From contig USSZ01000007.1 in the NCBI GenBank assembly GCA_900557645.1, positions 1 through 34,996 of the forward strand: a stretch of 34,996 bases of DNA, given 5' to 3'. Under the pieces are notes generated by a model. It did not search any database, was not told the origin of the DNA, and was given only the letters and a program-made list of their open reading frames with translations. The stretch comes from an uncultured Eubacteriales bacterium. GTDB lineage: Bacteria; Bacillota; Clostridia; Christensenellales; UBA1242. The translations under genes and the position numbers were made by a program. Every line of letters begins with the position of its first letter. The first letter of the stretch is position 1. Below, piece after piece: positions 16,155 to 24,703 of this stretch.

Positions 16155-16226
16155 AATTAACTCCTTTTGTGTAAAAAAAAATTTGTTGTTAGGCTACAGC
16201 ATATTCTATCACAAAAGGAGTTAATT
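16155..16226 (-). promoter_or_regulatory. Inverted repeat masking the tnpA ribosome binding site
   Basis: A perfect 17-bp inverted repeat (16155-16171 and 16210-16226) lies in the tnpA leader. The arm next to the start codon holds the AAGGAG site, so in mRNA the upstream arm would pair with it and block translation. This matches the known repression of IS200 transposase by a leader stem-loop, although here the arms are 38 bases apart. Confidence 0.7.
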
Positions 16227-16284
16227 CGTTCATCGGTAAACCTAAAATGAACCCCCAGACTATCTGGGGGTTTTATTTAACAAC

Positions 16285-16317
16285 AAAAAAGATAATGTTC
16301 TTTACATTATCTTTTTT
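16285..16317. terminator. Terminator of the OYE-family gene
   Basis: A perfect 13-bp stem (AAAAAAGATAATG and its complement) with a 7-base loop and a T-run, 57 bases past the stop of the leftward oxidoreductase gene. Confidence 0.88.
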
Positions 16318-16373
16318 AACTATTCAACTTTAATAAAATAAATATTTTTTTTAAAAAAACTAAAAATTTAAAT

Positions 16374-18425
16374 TTATATTTTTTCAGCAACTTCCCAAGC
16401 ACGCCATACTACTGTTCTTAAATTACCTACAGATAATGCATCACCTACAATATGAATATGTTTAGATGCTTTTGCAAGTGGTGCTGGATTATATCCTATT
16501 GCTGTAATAACATTATCTGCTTCTATTACAAACCGATTTCCTTCTTTATCTTGTATAATAACACTATCATCGTTTATTTCAATTACTTTACTTTCCAGAT
16601 AAACAGGTATATTTTTATAATCAAAATAATCTCTTAAATAAGAAGAATTTGCAAGACAAAGAGTATTTGACACCATCAAATCATTTTTTGCTTCAATAAT
16701 TATTGGATGTTTTCCTTTCAAAAATAAATCATAAGCAATTTCACAGCCACTTAATCCACCACCAATTATTACAACATTTTGTCCAACTTCTTTTCCATTT
16801 AAGTATTCTATTGCCTCAATACTATTTTCTATTCCTTTTATAGGAAGTGATTTTGGTGTTGAACCTGTTGCAATAACTATTTCATCAGCATCAATTTGAG
16901 ATAAATCCTTTATTTCTGTATTAAATTTAACATCAATTCCTAAATTTTTAATTTGTCTTCTATACCATTGCAATAACATTCTATCTTTTTCTTTGAAAGA
17001 AGGTGCTGCTGCTGCAATGAAAACTCCACCAAGAATATCTGTTTTTTCATAAATAGTTACTTTATGTCCTCTCAAAGTAGCAATTCTTGCAGTTTCCATT
17101 CCACCTACGCCACCACCGATAACTGCAACTGTCTTTTGCTTTTTGGCTGGAATTATATCAAACTTATGATTTTGCATAGTTAATGGATTTAATGCACATC
17201 TAGACATATGCATTGTATCTTGCATTGCTCCACCATTTGCAATACCTTTATAATGAGAGAATGGAAAACAACCATTATGACAACAAATACAAGGAAGAAT
17301 ATCTTCTAGCCTATCTTCCATTAATTTTGTTACCCAATGATGGTCTGTCAAAAATTGACGTGCAACACCCATTGCATCAATTTCACCATTTTTTATTGCT
17401 TCAGCAGCAACATCAGGTTCCATTCTTCCAGCACACACAACAGGAATAGATAAAACTTTTTTAACCTGTGCAACATCTTTTAAATTACAGTTTTGTGGCA
17501 TATATGCAGGAGGATGAGCCCAATACCAAGCGTCATAAGTGCCGTTATCAGCATCGAACATATCATAACCTGCATCTTGCAAATATTTTGCAGCCTTCAA
17601 ACTTTCTTCCATATCTCGACCAATTTCTTTATAGTCTTCTCCTGGGATTGCCCCCTTACAGAAATCTTTAGTTTTACTTACTACAGAATATCTTAAAGAT
17701 ACAGGATACTCGTTTCCACATTCTTTTTTAATTGCCTTAACAACTTCAGTGGCAAAACGATATCTATTTTCAAAACTTCCACCATATTCATCAGTTCTTT
17801 TATTTGTATATTCTGTTGTAAATTGGTCAAGTAAATATCCTTCATGAACTGCATGAACTTCAACACCATCTACACCTGCATCTTTGCACATTTTTGCAGT
17901 TTTAGCAAATGCGACAATCATTTTTTCAATTTCTTTCTTTGTCAATGCACGAGTCAAAACTCCTTCAGCCCATCTTGAAGGAAGTTTGCTTGGCGAAGCA
18001 CATAAATACTGAACATCTATAATAGGTTTTACAATAGCATTCAAAAATTTATGTTTAAGCATAGGAACCATTGAATTTGGAACAGAAAAAGAACGTCCAA
18101 ATCCTGCTGTCAACTGAACAAATAGTTTTGCTCCAGTTTTATGAATTTCTTCCATATAAGGCTTTAATTTTTTAAAAGATTTTTTACTTTTATATAACCA
18201 TTGTCCTCCAATTAAATTTTTAAGTGGTGCAATACCTGGTATAATCAATCCAACATTATTTTTTGCAAGATCCATAAAAAAATCAGCAGCATCTTGATCA
18301 AAATGATGTGGTTCCATCCAACCAAACAATGATGTTCCTCCCATAGGACAAAGAACAATTCTATTTTTAATTTCTACATTACCTATCTTCCAAGGTGTAA
18401 ATAGTGGTTCAAATTTTTTATCCAT
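16374..18425 (-). CDS. Old Yellow Enzyme-family NADH:flavin oxidoreductase with Fe-S and FAD/NAD domains
   Basis: This 683-residue enzyme has the layout of 2,4-dienoyl-CoA reductase, enoate reductase and BaiCD/BaiH. An N-terminal FMN TIM barrel carries FEPLFTPWKIGNVEIKNR and GVDGVEVHAVHEGYLLDQF. Then comes a [4Fe-4S] site and a C-terminal FAD/NAD part with GGGVGGMETA and GGGLSGCEIA. The cluster cysteines are C379, C382, C386 and C410 (with an extra C381). The last gap is 23 residues rather than the usual 11-12. It probably reduces an activated C=C bond in the cytoplasm; the substrate is unknown. I start at 18425, where GGAGAGG precedes ATG; the frame extends upstream without a site. It is a single-gene unit. 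Confidence 0.85.
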   Translation of the reverse strand: MDKKFEPLFTPWKIGNVEIKNRIVLCPMGGTSLFGWMEPHHFDQDAADFFMDLAKNNVGLIIPGIAPLKNLIGGQWLYKSKKSFKKLKPYMEEIHKTGAKLFVQLTAGFGRSFSVPNSMVPMLKHKFLNAIVKPIIDVQYLCASPSKLPSRWAEGVLTRALTKKEIEKMIVAFAKTAKMCKDAGVDGVEVHAVHEGYLLDQFTTEYTNKRTDEYGGSFENRYRFATEVVKAIKKECGNEYPVSLRYSVVSKTKDFCKGAIPGEDYKEIGRDMEESLKAAKYLQDAGYDMFDADNGTYDAWYWAHPPAYMPQNCNLKDVAQVKKVLSIPVVCAGRMEPDVAAEAIKNGEIDAMGVARQFLTDHHWVTKLMEDRLEDILPCICCHNGCFPFSHYKGIANGGAMQDTMHMSRCALNPLTMQNHKFDIIPAKKQKTVAVIGGGVGGMETARIATLRGHKVTIYEKTDILGGVFIAAAAPSFKEKDRMLLQWYRRQIKNLGIDVKFNTEIKDLSQIDADEIVIATGSTPKSLPIKGIENSIEAIEYLNGKEVGQNVVIIGGGLSGCEIAYDLFLKGKHPIIIEAKNDLMVSNTLCLANSSYLRDYFDYKNIPVYLESKVIEINDDSVIIQDKEGNRFVIEADNVITAIGYNPAPLAKASKHIHIVGDALSVGNLRTVVWRAWEVAEKI

Positions 18426-18445
18426 ACCCTCTCCTTTCTTTAATA

Positions 18446-18473
18446 AGTATAAATCAAAACTAATTTTCAACAA
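18446..18473 (-). promoter_or_regulatory. Candidate promoter of the OYE-family gene
   Basis: On the minus strand TTGTTG (18468-18473), a 16-base spacer and TATACT (18446-18451), 21 bases before the start codon. Confidence 0.4.
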
Positions 18474-18496
18474 AATAAATATTAAATTTTAACAAT

Positions 18497-18526
18497 AAAA
18501 AAGCAGATTTTTACAAAAATCTGCTT
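18497..18526 (-). terminator. Terminator after the gene ending at 18557
   Basis: The arms AAGCAGATTTTT (18501-18512) and AAAAATCTGCTT (18515-18526) are followed by TTTTTT on the minus strand. Confidence 0.8.
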
Positions 18527-18556
18527 ATAATTTATGAAATTATTAATAATTTATTA

Positions 18557-19636
18557 CTAATTGTTTTCATATTCATCATTATACTCGTTATTAATAGATG
18601 ATGAAAGTTGATATATAATATTATCATTTTCTGTAGGATTTTTATCCGTTAACTCTAAATTAATTTTCTGCATTATATCATCATAATAAACATTTGCATT
18701 ATCAAAATGATGACCATATCTTAAAAACATATACAAAACTTTATTAGTCATATTATATTGATTATGATTATGCTTTTGCAAAAATTCTTTTCTCTTCTCA
18801 CTTTCAACATATTTTAAATATCCTGAAATTTTACTTGCATGATATCTTACTGGTCGAAATGCTGATGCTGAAATATCCTTTATTCCTAAAGATTTTAAAT
18901 ATGAAATAAAAATAGTAAATGAAACTAATGCATTTGGAGAAACATTTGAAATAATATCATTCATATCAATGCCCTTATTTATTTTCCTAAAATATCTATC
19001 TAATTTCTTTGCAAGTTCTCCACCGACTCTTTCTTTATTAAAATTTTGTATTCCCATTATAGAAGCATCTTTATCAGTCATTCCAAATAATATGCTTGGC
19101 ATCATAAAATTTTCTTTATCTTTCTCAAAATAAATATTAAAACTATAAGGACTTTCAATATTTGATCGATTTTTTAAAATTTCACCAATTATTTTACAAC
19201 CTTGATACTCCCCTAAATGGAATTTACCAAGACCAATATCTTGTTTTAACATCTCCGTCCTTTTGTTTATATAATCATAAACTTTAATAAAATCAAAGTT
19301 AGTTGCATTGATAATTAAGTTTAAAACTAATTTTTTATCAAATTCATCTTTAGATAAATCATAATAATCTTGATCTGAAGAATAAAAAATTTCTGCATAT
19401 TTTAAATATTTATCAATCAATTTTATAAAAATATCATAATTTGGAATTTCTATAATTGGATATTTATTATTCGGATTAGCATTTAAAACTCCTTCAATAT
19501 CACAATAAAATCTTGTGTAATATCTCCATTTAATTCCATCTCTTGCTTCAATTTTAATTACACCAGTTTCTGCCTGTTTCTTAATATCTTCAAATATTTT
19601 TTTTAATCTATTGTTTACTTTATCGTCTACAACCAT
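18557..19636 (-). CDS. Uncharacterized protein with a leaderless-type start
   Basis: I do not recognise this 359-residue soluble protein. It is rich in Lys, Asn, Tyr and Asp, has no membrane segment or Cys motif, and ends in an acidic Asn/Glu tail. A central part (FRPVRYHASKISGYLKY and a Tyr-rich segment) recalls no family I know. The frame opens at an ATG at 19663, but that codon lies inside the promoter. I choose the ATG at 19636 because TATAAT ends six bases before it and no ribosome binding site fits either codon. It is the host gene next to the left end of the mobile element and stands as a single transcription unit. Confidence 0.65.
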   Translation of the reverse strand: MVVDDKVNNRLKKIFEDIKKQAETGVIKIEARDGIKWRYYTRFYCDIEGVLNANPNNKYPIIEIPNYDIFIKLIDKYLKYAEIFYSSDQDYYDLSKDEFDKKLVLNLIINATNFDFIKVYDYINKRTEMLKQDIGLGKFHLGEYQGCKIIGEILKNRSNIESPYSFNIYFEKDKENFMMPSILFGMTDKDASIMGIQNFNKERVGGELAKKLDRYFRKINKGIDMNDIISNVSPNALVSFTIFISYLKSLGIKDISASAFRPVRYHASKISGYLKYVESEKRKEFLQKHNHNQYNMTNKVLYMFLRYGHHFDNANVYYDDIMQKINLELTDKNPTENDNIIYQLSSSINNEYNDEYENN

Positions 19637-19642
19637 ATGATA

Positions 19643-19671
19643 ATTATAATACAAATAATACATTTGTTCAA
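19643..19671 (-). promoter_or_regulatory. Strong promoter ending 6 bases before an ATG
   Basis: On the minus strand TTGAAC (19666-19671), a 17-base spacer and TATAAT (19643-19648). The predicted transcription start coincides with the ATG at 19636. Upstream to 19814 is AT-rich with nothing further seen. Confidence 0.7.
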
Positions 19672-19814
19672 GATTTAATTAATAATAATTTATTTAATCT
19701 TAAATTTTTACAAAACTTTATCAAAATTTATAAAATTTTTATAAAAAACATAAATTAAAACAAATATTTTATGTTCTGAATTTTTTTCAGCGAGCAGAGA
19801 ACAAATATTAAATG

Positions 19815-19888
19815 GCTCCAGTGCAAACAAATGTTTGCTTTGTGCGAAAGCACAAAAAAACTTGCCATCAGGCAAGTTTTACTGGAGC
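19815..19888. repeat. Cloverleaf palindrome B, overlapping a tRNA 3' end
   Basis: An 8-bp outer stem (GCTCCAGT at 19815-19822, complement at 19881-19888) encloses three hairpins with no unpaired base between them: 19823-19838 (GCAAAC-AAAT-GTTTGC), 19839-19856 (TTTGTGC-GAAA-GCACAAA) and 19857-19880 (AAAACTTGCC-ATCA-GGCAAGTTTT). The right outer arm includes the last six bases of the disrupted tRNA-Thr gene. The third hairpin with its T-run also serves as the tRNA terminator leftward. Confidence 0.85.
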
Positions 19889-19928
19889 TTATGATGGGAC
19901 TTGAACCCATGACCTCAGCCTTACCAAG
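19883..19928 (-). pseudogene. 3' half of tRNA-Thr(GGU), split by the mobile element
   Basis: It reads, on the minus strand, from the anticodon loop through the T-arm (ATGGG-TTCAAGT-CCCAT), the acceptor arm CATAAGC and an encoded CCA. The matching 5' half is at 29454-29483. Together they form a 76-base tRNA with every stem perfect and anticodon GGT. On its own it is non-functional. Confidence 0.92.
19920..19928. other. attL core of the integrated element
   Basis: CTTACCAAG, identical to 29445-29453, covers the anticodon loop and the 3' side of the anticodon stem of the target tRNA. Joining at this repeat restores the original tRNA. Confidence 0.88.
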
Positions 19929-20035
19929 AACGAGCCCTCAAAGCCGAGTGTGTGAGCCCTATATCTAAAAAACATAGATAAATAAAGGTAGTTATAACAT
20001 TGCGAGAAATATTTGCTGTATTTTGCTATTTAATT

Positions 20036-20057
20036 TTGACAGCAGTTGACAGCAAAT
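20036..20057 (+). repeat. Left-end direct repeat, probable integrase arm site
   Basis: TTGACAGCA occurs twice in tandem at 20036-20057; the same 22-base block with one change is at 29082-29103. It is followed in both places by a GAGCAATTTAG or GAACAATTTAG-like motif. The rest of the left end, 19929-20190, holds no gene. Confidence 0.7.
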
Positions 20058-20194
20058 GTGGTATTTTTGAGCAATTTAGTCGTTCTAGGACTGTATAAAA
20101 CTACTAAGGTTGATTGTCTACTTTTTAAAAGAAGAATTGATTTTGTTATAAGTAATAATTTTTTGGAATTTAAATACCAATTTAAATAAAGTTA

Positions 20195-20203
20195 TGGTAT
20201 AAT
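20195..20203 (+). promoter_or_regulatory. Extended -10 promoter of the restriction-modification gene
   Basis: TGGTATAAT (TATAAT at 20198-20203) has a poor -35 and lies 21 bases before the start codon. Confidence 0.6.
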
Positions 20204-20223
20204 CGTTTTATGGAGATTTACTT

Positions 20224-22974
20224 ATGAACGATTTGGAGATAAGAAAACAAGCAAAAGAATTTGCAAATTTTTGGGCTGATAAAGGTTATGAAAAAGGACA
20301 AAGCCAAGTCTTTTGGTTGACCTTATTAAATAAAGTTTTGGGTGTTGACAATCCAGAACAATATATTTCTTTTGAAGATAAAGTTATGCTTGACCATACA
20401 AGTTTTATTGACGGCTATATTTCTGCTACACATGTTTTAATTGAACAAAAAAGTAGAGACCGAGATTTAAGAAAAGCAATAAGACAAGCAGATGGAACTC
20501 TTCTTACTCCATTTCAACAAGCAAAAAGGTATTCAGCTGACCTTCCATACTCTAAAAGACCAAGATGGATTATTACTTGTAATTTCCAAGAGTTTTTAAT
20601 ATATGATATGGAAAAACCTAATGGAGAACCTGAAAGTATATTGCTTAAAAATCTTCCAAAGGAATATTATCGCTTACAATTTATTGTAAATAGTCAAAAT
20701 GAGAATATCAAAAAAGAAATGGAAATATCCATTAAGGCTGGTGAAATTGTTGGTATTCTTTATGACGCCTTACTTAAACAATACAACGAAAAAGATGAGC
20801 AAGAATTAAAGAGCCTTAACGAACTTTGTGTAAGACTTGTATTTTGTCTTTATGCTGAAGATAGTGGTTTGTTTGGCGAAAAGTTAGCTTTTCACAATTA
20901 TCTACAAAGTTTTCAAGTTAAAGACACTAGAAGGGCTTTAATTGATTTATTCAAAGTTTTAGACACAAAGGTTGAAAATAGGGATAAATATCTAGATGAT
21001 GAACTTGCAAAGTTTCCTTATGTAAATGGCGGCTTGTTTGCCAATGAAAATATTATTATTCCGCATTTGACAGATGAGATAATTGATATTCTTTTGCATA
21101 AAGCAAGCGAAAATTTTGATTGGAGTGAAATTAGCCCTACTATTTTTGGTGCTGTTTTTGAAAGCACACTAAATCCAGATACTCGTAGAAGTGGCGGAAT
21201 GCATTATACTTCTATTGAAAATATTCATAAAGTCATAGACCCACTATTTTTAGATGATTTAAAAGAAGAATTAGAAAAAATAAAAGAAGTTAAAGTTGAA
21301 AAAACAAGAAAACAACAATTAGAAGCTTTTAGGCAAAAGCTTTCTACATTAACCTTTCTTGACCCTGCTTGTGGTTCTGGAAACTTTTTGACAGAAACAT
21401 ATATTTCACTAAGAAGATTAGAAAACGAAGCTTTAATTGCACAAACTCGTGGACAAACTATGATTGACTTGGGAGATGTAATAAAAGTATCAATTGGACA
21501 GTTTTATGGAATTGAGATAAATGACTTTGCAGTCACTGTTGCAAAGACAGCACTGTGGATATCCGAGTCTCAAATGATGAAAGAAACAGAAGAAATTGTT
21601 AATCAACAGCTTGAATTCTTCCCGTTAAAGTCTTATGCAAATATTGTTGAGGGAAATGCACTACGAATTGATTGGAATAAAGTTATTTCAAAAGAAAAAC
21701 TCACTTATATAATGGGCAACCCACCTTTTGTTGGTGGAATGATGATGTCAAGAGAACAAAAACAAGATATTATTGCTGTTGTCGGAGATGTTAAAGGTGT
21801 TGGAGAACTGGATTTTGTTTCTGGTTGGTATTATAAAGCAACTGATTATATTAAAGGAACATCAATAGAAGTTGCTTTTGTTTCAACTAATTCAATATGT
21901 CAAGGGCAACAAGCGGTCACAATGTGGAAGCCTTTATTTGAAGAAGGTATTAAAATTCAGTTTGCATATAGAACTTTTGTGTGGGATAGCGAAGCACAGC
22001 AAAAAGCAAGAGTCCATTGTGTTATTGTTGGATTTTCTTTTGTTAATAGGAAATCTAAAATAATTTATGATAACGATAGAGCTCGTATAGTTTCAAATAT
22101 AAATTCTTATTTAATGGATGCTGAAGATAAATTTATAGAAAGTAGGTCAATCCCTATTTGTGATGTCCCACAAATAAGATTTGGTAGTATGCCAAGAGAT
22201 GGTGGAGGATTTGTTCTTACAGATGAAGAAAAAGAAGAACTTATTAAAAAAGAACCACTTTCTGCAAAATGGATACACCCTTATATTGGTGCTTATGAAT
22301 TTTTAAATAATAAATCTAGATGGTGTTTATGGTTAATAGGTGCAAATCCACACGAATTAAAACAATGTCCGACAGTTATGAAACGAATTGAATTTGTAAA
22401 AAACTTTAGATTAGAAAGTAAAGCTGAAGGGACAAGAAAATTCGCTGAAACGCCAACACTTTTTTGTCAAATTGCTCAACCAAATTCAGATTATATTGCA
22501 ATTCCTAAAACATCATCAGAAAAGCGAAAATATATTCCTATTGGTTTTCTTGATAAGAATGTTATAGCTAGTGACCTATTATTTTTAATTCCTGATGCAA
22601 ATATTTATCATTTTGGTATTCTTACATCAAATGTTCATAATGCTTGGATGAGAACATTATGTGGAAGATTAAAAAGTGATTATCGTTATGCAAAAGATAT
22701 TGTATATAACAATTTCCCTTGGCCTAATCCTACAAAAGAGCAACAAGCAAAAATTGAAAAGACTGCACAAGCTATTTTAAATGCAAGAGAAAAATATAAA
22801 GATTGTTCTCTTGCTGATCTTTATGATGAAGTTACAATGCCACCAGAATTAAGAAAAGCACATCAACTTAACGATAAAGCAGTTATGGAAGCTTATGGAT
22901 TTTGGGGAAAAGTTAAAACAGAAAGTGAATGTGTTTCTGAACTTATGAAAATGTATCAAAAGTTGGTTAAATAA
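20224..22974 (+). CDS. Single-chain type IIG/IIL restriction-modification enzyme (MmeI-like)
   Basis: This 916-residue bifunctional enzyme would both methylate adenine and cut unmodified DNA. The N-terminus carries a nuclease core, D63-x10-E74-Q-K76 (in FIDGYISATHVLIEQKSRD), the arrangement seen in MmeI. A helical spacer follows, then the methyltransferase with SAM motif LDPACGSGNFL at about 379-389 and catalytic NPPF at 499-502. The segment after about residue 560 should hold the target-recognition and C-terminal domains. All key residues are present, so it looks active. The recognition site cannot be read from sequence. It is the first gene of a three-gene run, with a GGAG site eight bases before its ATG, and is probable phage defence cargo. 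Confidence 0.9.
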   Translation: MNDLEIRKQAKEFANFWADKGYEKGQSQVFWLTLLNKVLGVDNPEQYISFEDKVMLDHTSFIDGYISATHVLIEQKSRDRDLRKAIRQADGTLLTPFQQAKRYSADLPYSKRPRWIITCNFQEFLIYDMEKPNGEPESILLKNLPKEYYRLQFIVNSQNENIKKEMEISIKAGEIVGILYDALLKQYNEKDEQELKSLNELCVRLVFCLYAEDSGLFGEKLAFHNYLQSFQVKDTRRALIDLFKVLDTKVENRDKYLDDELAKFPYVNGGLFANENIIIPHLTDEIIDILLHKASENFDWSEISPTIFGAVFESTLNPDTRRSGGMHYTSIENIHKVIDPLFLDDLKEELEKIKEVKVEKTRKQQLEAFRQKLSTLTFLDPACGSGNFLTETYISLRRLENEALIAQTRGQTMIDLGDVIKVSIGQFYGIEINDFAVTVAKTALWISESQMMKETEEIVNQQLEFFPLKSYANIVEGNALRIDWNKVISKEKLTYIMGNPPFVGGMMMSREQKQDIIAVVGDVKGVGELDFVSGWYYKATDYIKGTSIEVAFVSTNSICQGQQAVTMWKPLFEEGIKIQFAYRTFVWDSEAQQKARVHCVIVGFSFVNRKSKIIYDNDRARIVSNINSYLMDAEDKFIESRSIPICDVPQIRFGSMPRDGGGFVLTDEEKEELIKKEPLSAKWIHPYIGAYEFLNNKSRWCLWLIGANPHELKQCPTVMKRIEFVKNFRLESKAEGTRKFAETPTLFCQIAQPNSDYIAIPKTSSEKRKYIPIGFLDKNVIASDLLFLIPDANIYHFGILTSNVHNAWMRTLCGRLKSDYRYAKDIVYNNFPWPNPTKEQQAKIEKTAQAILNAREKYKDCSLADLYDEVTMPPELRKAHQLNDKAVMEAYGFWGKVKTESECVSELMKMYQKLVK

Positions 22975-22975
22975 T

Positions 22976-23857
22976 ATGGGTAAAACAACTATTAATCAAC
23001 ATTACGTATATAGAGATTATTTGCGAAAATGGTCAAGTAATGAATATATTTATTGTTTATTAGACAGAAAAAAACTTTTAAAGACTAACTTAAAGAATAT
23101 AGGATTAGAGAGATACTTTTATAAAGTTCCTGCATTTAGTCAAGAAGAGTTGCGAATAGCAAAACTTTTTACGGATGAATATACAAAAAATATTGTTGAA
23201 GTATTTGAAAAGCTTAATAATACTATTGCTTTTTCTAAATTAACAAATAATCTAAAACTGACGGAGAACTTAACCAATTTTTCAAAAGATTGCGATGAAA
23301 AATATTTTAATTGCAATATAGAAAACAATTTAAAAAATTTTATAGATAAAATATTAACAATGAATTTAGAATGTTTAAATGATTTAGAATTTAAAATGAA
23401 ATCCTGTTCTGCAATTGCAGAACAATACTGTAGAACAAAAAATATTAAGTCAAAGTTTGAAAAAGATACAAAACTAAAATCATTAAATATAAATTTATCA
23501 AACATTTGGTTTTTAATGAGACATATTATAGCTTCTAAAATTGGTATGGCAATATGTTTTGATAATTATAAATTTTGTTTGTTAGAAAACAACAATAATG
23601 GCTTTATTACGGGAGACCAACCTGTTGTAAACACTTATTATAACAATGATACAATTCCTTTAAATTTTGAACTATATTATCCTTTATCCACATCATTAGC
23701 TTTACTGATTACAAAAGATACAAATTATGAGAATTATTCAATAATTTTTATTGAAGATGAAATAGTAGATTTCTATAATAATTTAATTGTAAAATCTTCT
23801 TATAATCAGTTGTATGCTGATAAAATTGAAAAATTAGAAAAATTCATTTCAATATGA
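22976..23857 (+). CDS. DUF4238-type protein next to the restriction-modification gene
   Basis: This 293-residue protein has the marks of the DUF4238 family: an N-terminal HYV motif (INQHYVYRDYLRKWSS), a central FITGDQPVVN and a late YPLSTSLALLI. The biochemical role of this family is not established; members often sit near defence or mobile genes. It begins one base after the restriction-modification stop, with only a weak ribosome binding site, which suggests translational coupling. It may modulate or accompany the restriction system, but this is inference. Its stop overlaps the next frame, and it is Asn/Lys-rich like its neighbours. Confidence 0.72.
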   Translation: MGKTTINQHYVYRDYLRKWSSNEYIYCLLDRKKLLKTNLKNIGLERYFYKVPAFSQEELRIAKLFTDEYTKNIVEVFEKLNNTIAFSKLTNNLKLTENLTNFSKDCDEKYFNCNIENNLKNFIDKILTMNLECLNDLEFKMKSCSAIAEQYCRTKNIKSKFEKDTKLKSLNINLSNIWFLMRHIIASKIGMAICFDNYKFCLLENNNNGFITGDQPVVNTYYNNDTIPLNFELYYPLSTSLALLITKDTNYENYSIIFIEDEIVDFYNNLIVKSSYNQLYADKIEKLEKFISI

Positions 23858-23871
23858 GTAAAGGAGAAATG

Positions 23872-24603
23872 ATGAAAGATAAACAACCTAGTATAGAAAG
23901 TTTGGAAAGAAAAGTCAGAAGACATGAAGTTAGTTTTTCACAGATTGAACAGAAAACCGGTCAAGATATAGAAAATGTTATCGCAAATCATGGGCACTAC
24001 TCTGTTTCTGTCGAAGATGAATGGCAGAAGAAAATCAACACTAAAGTTTTATACAGGAATATTTATAAATTGTCACAAGAAGATAGAGAAATTTTGCTTG
24101 ACTATATGACTGGTGTTAAGCAAAAAGATATTGCCGAAAAGTTAGGTATTAGCCCTGCTGCTATCAATGGAAGACTTGATACGATTTTCTTAAATTATCG
24201 CACTTTTCTTTGTAATGATAAAGAATTTAAAGACACAGAAGAATTTTATAATCTACAACTTGAAACCGAACAAGGATTTAAACAATATATTGAAGAAATA
24301 AGAAAAACTGGTCAATTTAAAGTAAATTTGAATGATGTGCAAGATTTGATAAAAGAGATTAAGAAAGCAATTTCACGCACAATAAAGACTGGTGCAAATA
24401 AAAACATTAAAGAGCAATTAAGCAAACAAATTGACTACTCTAATCTTGATGATAATTGGATTAAAAATACAAATAAAACATTTGCAGAATATGGAATTGA
24501 GGCTCACTTTGAAAAACTTAAAACATTCAAAGGAAATGTTATGCAAGTGTTAAAAATGGTTGATGATTTTATTGAAAAACTGAAAGAAAAGACCCTAAAA
24601 TAA
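23872..24603 (+). CDS. Sigma-region-4-like helix-turn-helix protein
   Basis: This 243-residue protein has a central helix-turn-helix of sigma-70 region 4 type: YKLSQEDREILLDYMTGVKQ, followed by KDIAEKLGISPAAINGRLD. The C-terminal half is helical and Lys-rich (probable coiled coil), with no other sigma regions, so it is probably a DNA-binding regulator rather than a full sigma factor. The frame opens at 23854, overlapping the previous stop, but AAGGAG at 23861-23866 points to the ATG at 23872 (or 23869). It ends the defence run and may regulate the element or the restriction genes. Confidence 0.68.
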   Translation: MKDKQPSIESLERKVRRHEVSFSQIEQKTGQDIENVIANHGHYSVSVEDEWQKKINTKVLYRNIYKLSQEDREILLDYMTGVKQKDIAEKLGISPAAINGRLDTIFLNYRTFLCNDKEFKDTEEFYNLQLETEQGFKQYIEEIRKTGQFKVNLNDVQDLIKEIKKAISRTIKTGANKNIKEQLSKQIDYSNLDDNWIKNTNKTFAEYGIEAHFEKLKTFKGNVMQVLKMVDDFIEKLKEKTLK

Positions 24604-24669
24604 AAATTTTTTAAAAAATTTAGCATAAAACTCAAAAAATGCCTTAATTTTTTGCCTATTTTTGTCCTA

Positions 24670-24675
24670 TATAAT
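24670..24675 (+). promoter_or_regulatory. Candidate promoter -10 of the mobilization leader
   Basis: TATAAT inside TATATAAT at 24668-24675. The -35 is weak. Transcription from here would run straight into the hairpin at 24704-24734. Confidence 0.4.
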
Positions 24676-24703
24676 GAGGGGCTATAAATATAAAACGAAT
24701 TAG

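Larger units (their letters stand above)
15595..16270. mobile_element. IS200-type insertion sequence, decayed
   Basis: It is a tnpA-only element of the IS200/IS605 family. The left end carries the hairpin CCACCAG-TGAAC-CTGGTGG (15595-15613), with smaller hairpins at about 15630-15640 and 15652-15665. The right end has CCCCCAGA-CTA-TCTGGGGG (16252-16270). Both end hairpins are flanked by T-runs and could block outside transcription, a known IS200 feature. Ends are estimated from these hairpins, so the true cleavage sites may lie a few bases outside. There are no terminal inverted repeats or target duplication, as expected for the family. Confidence 0.8.

Noticed and set aside
16190..16234. A 14-codon leader peptide (MNELTPFVIEYAVA) before tnpA
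   Set aside because: It has no ribosome binding site, and the sequence is explained by the inverted repeat that masks the tnpA site.
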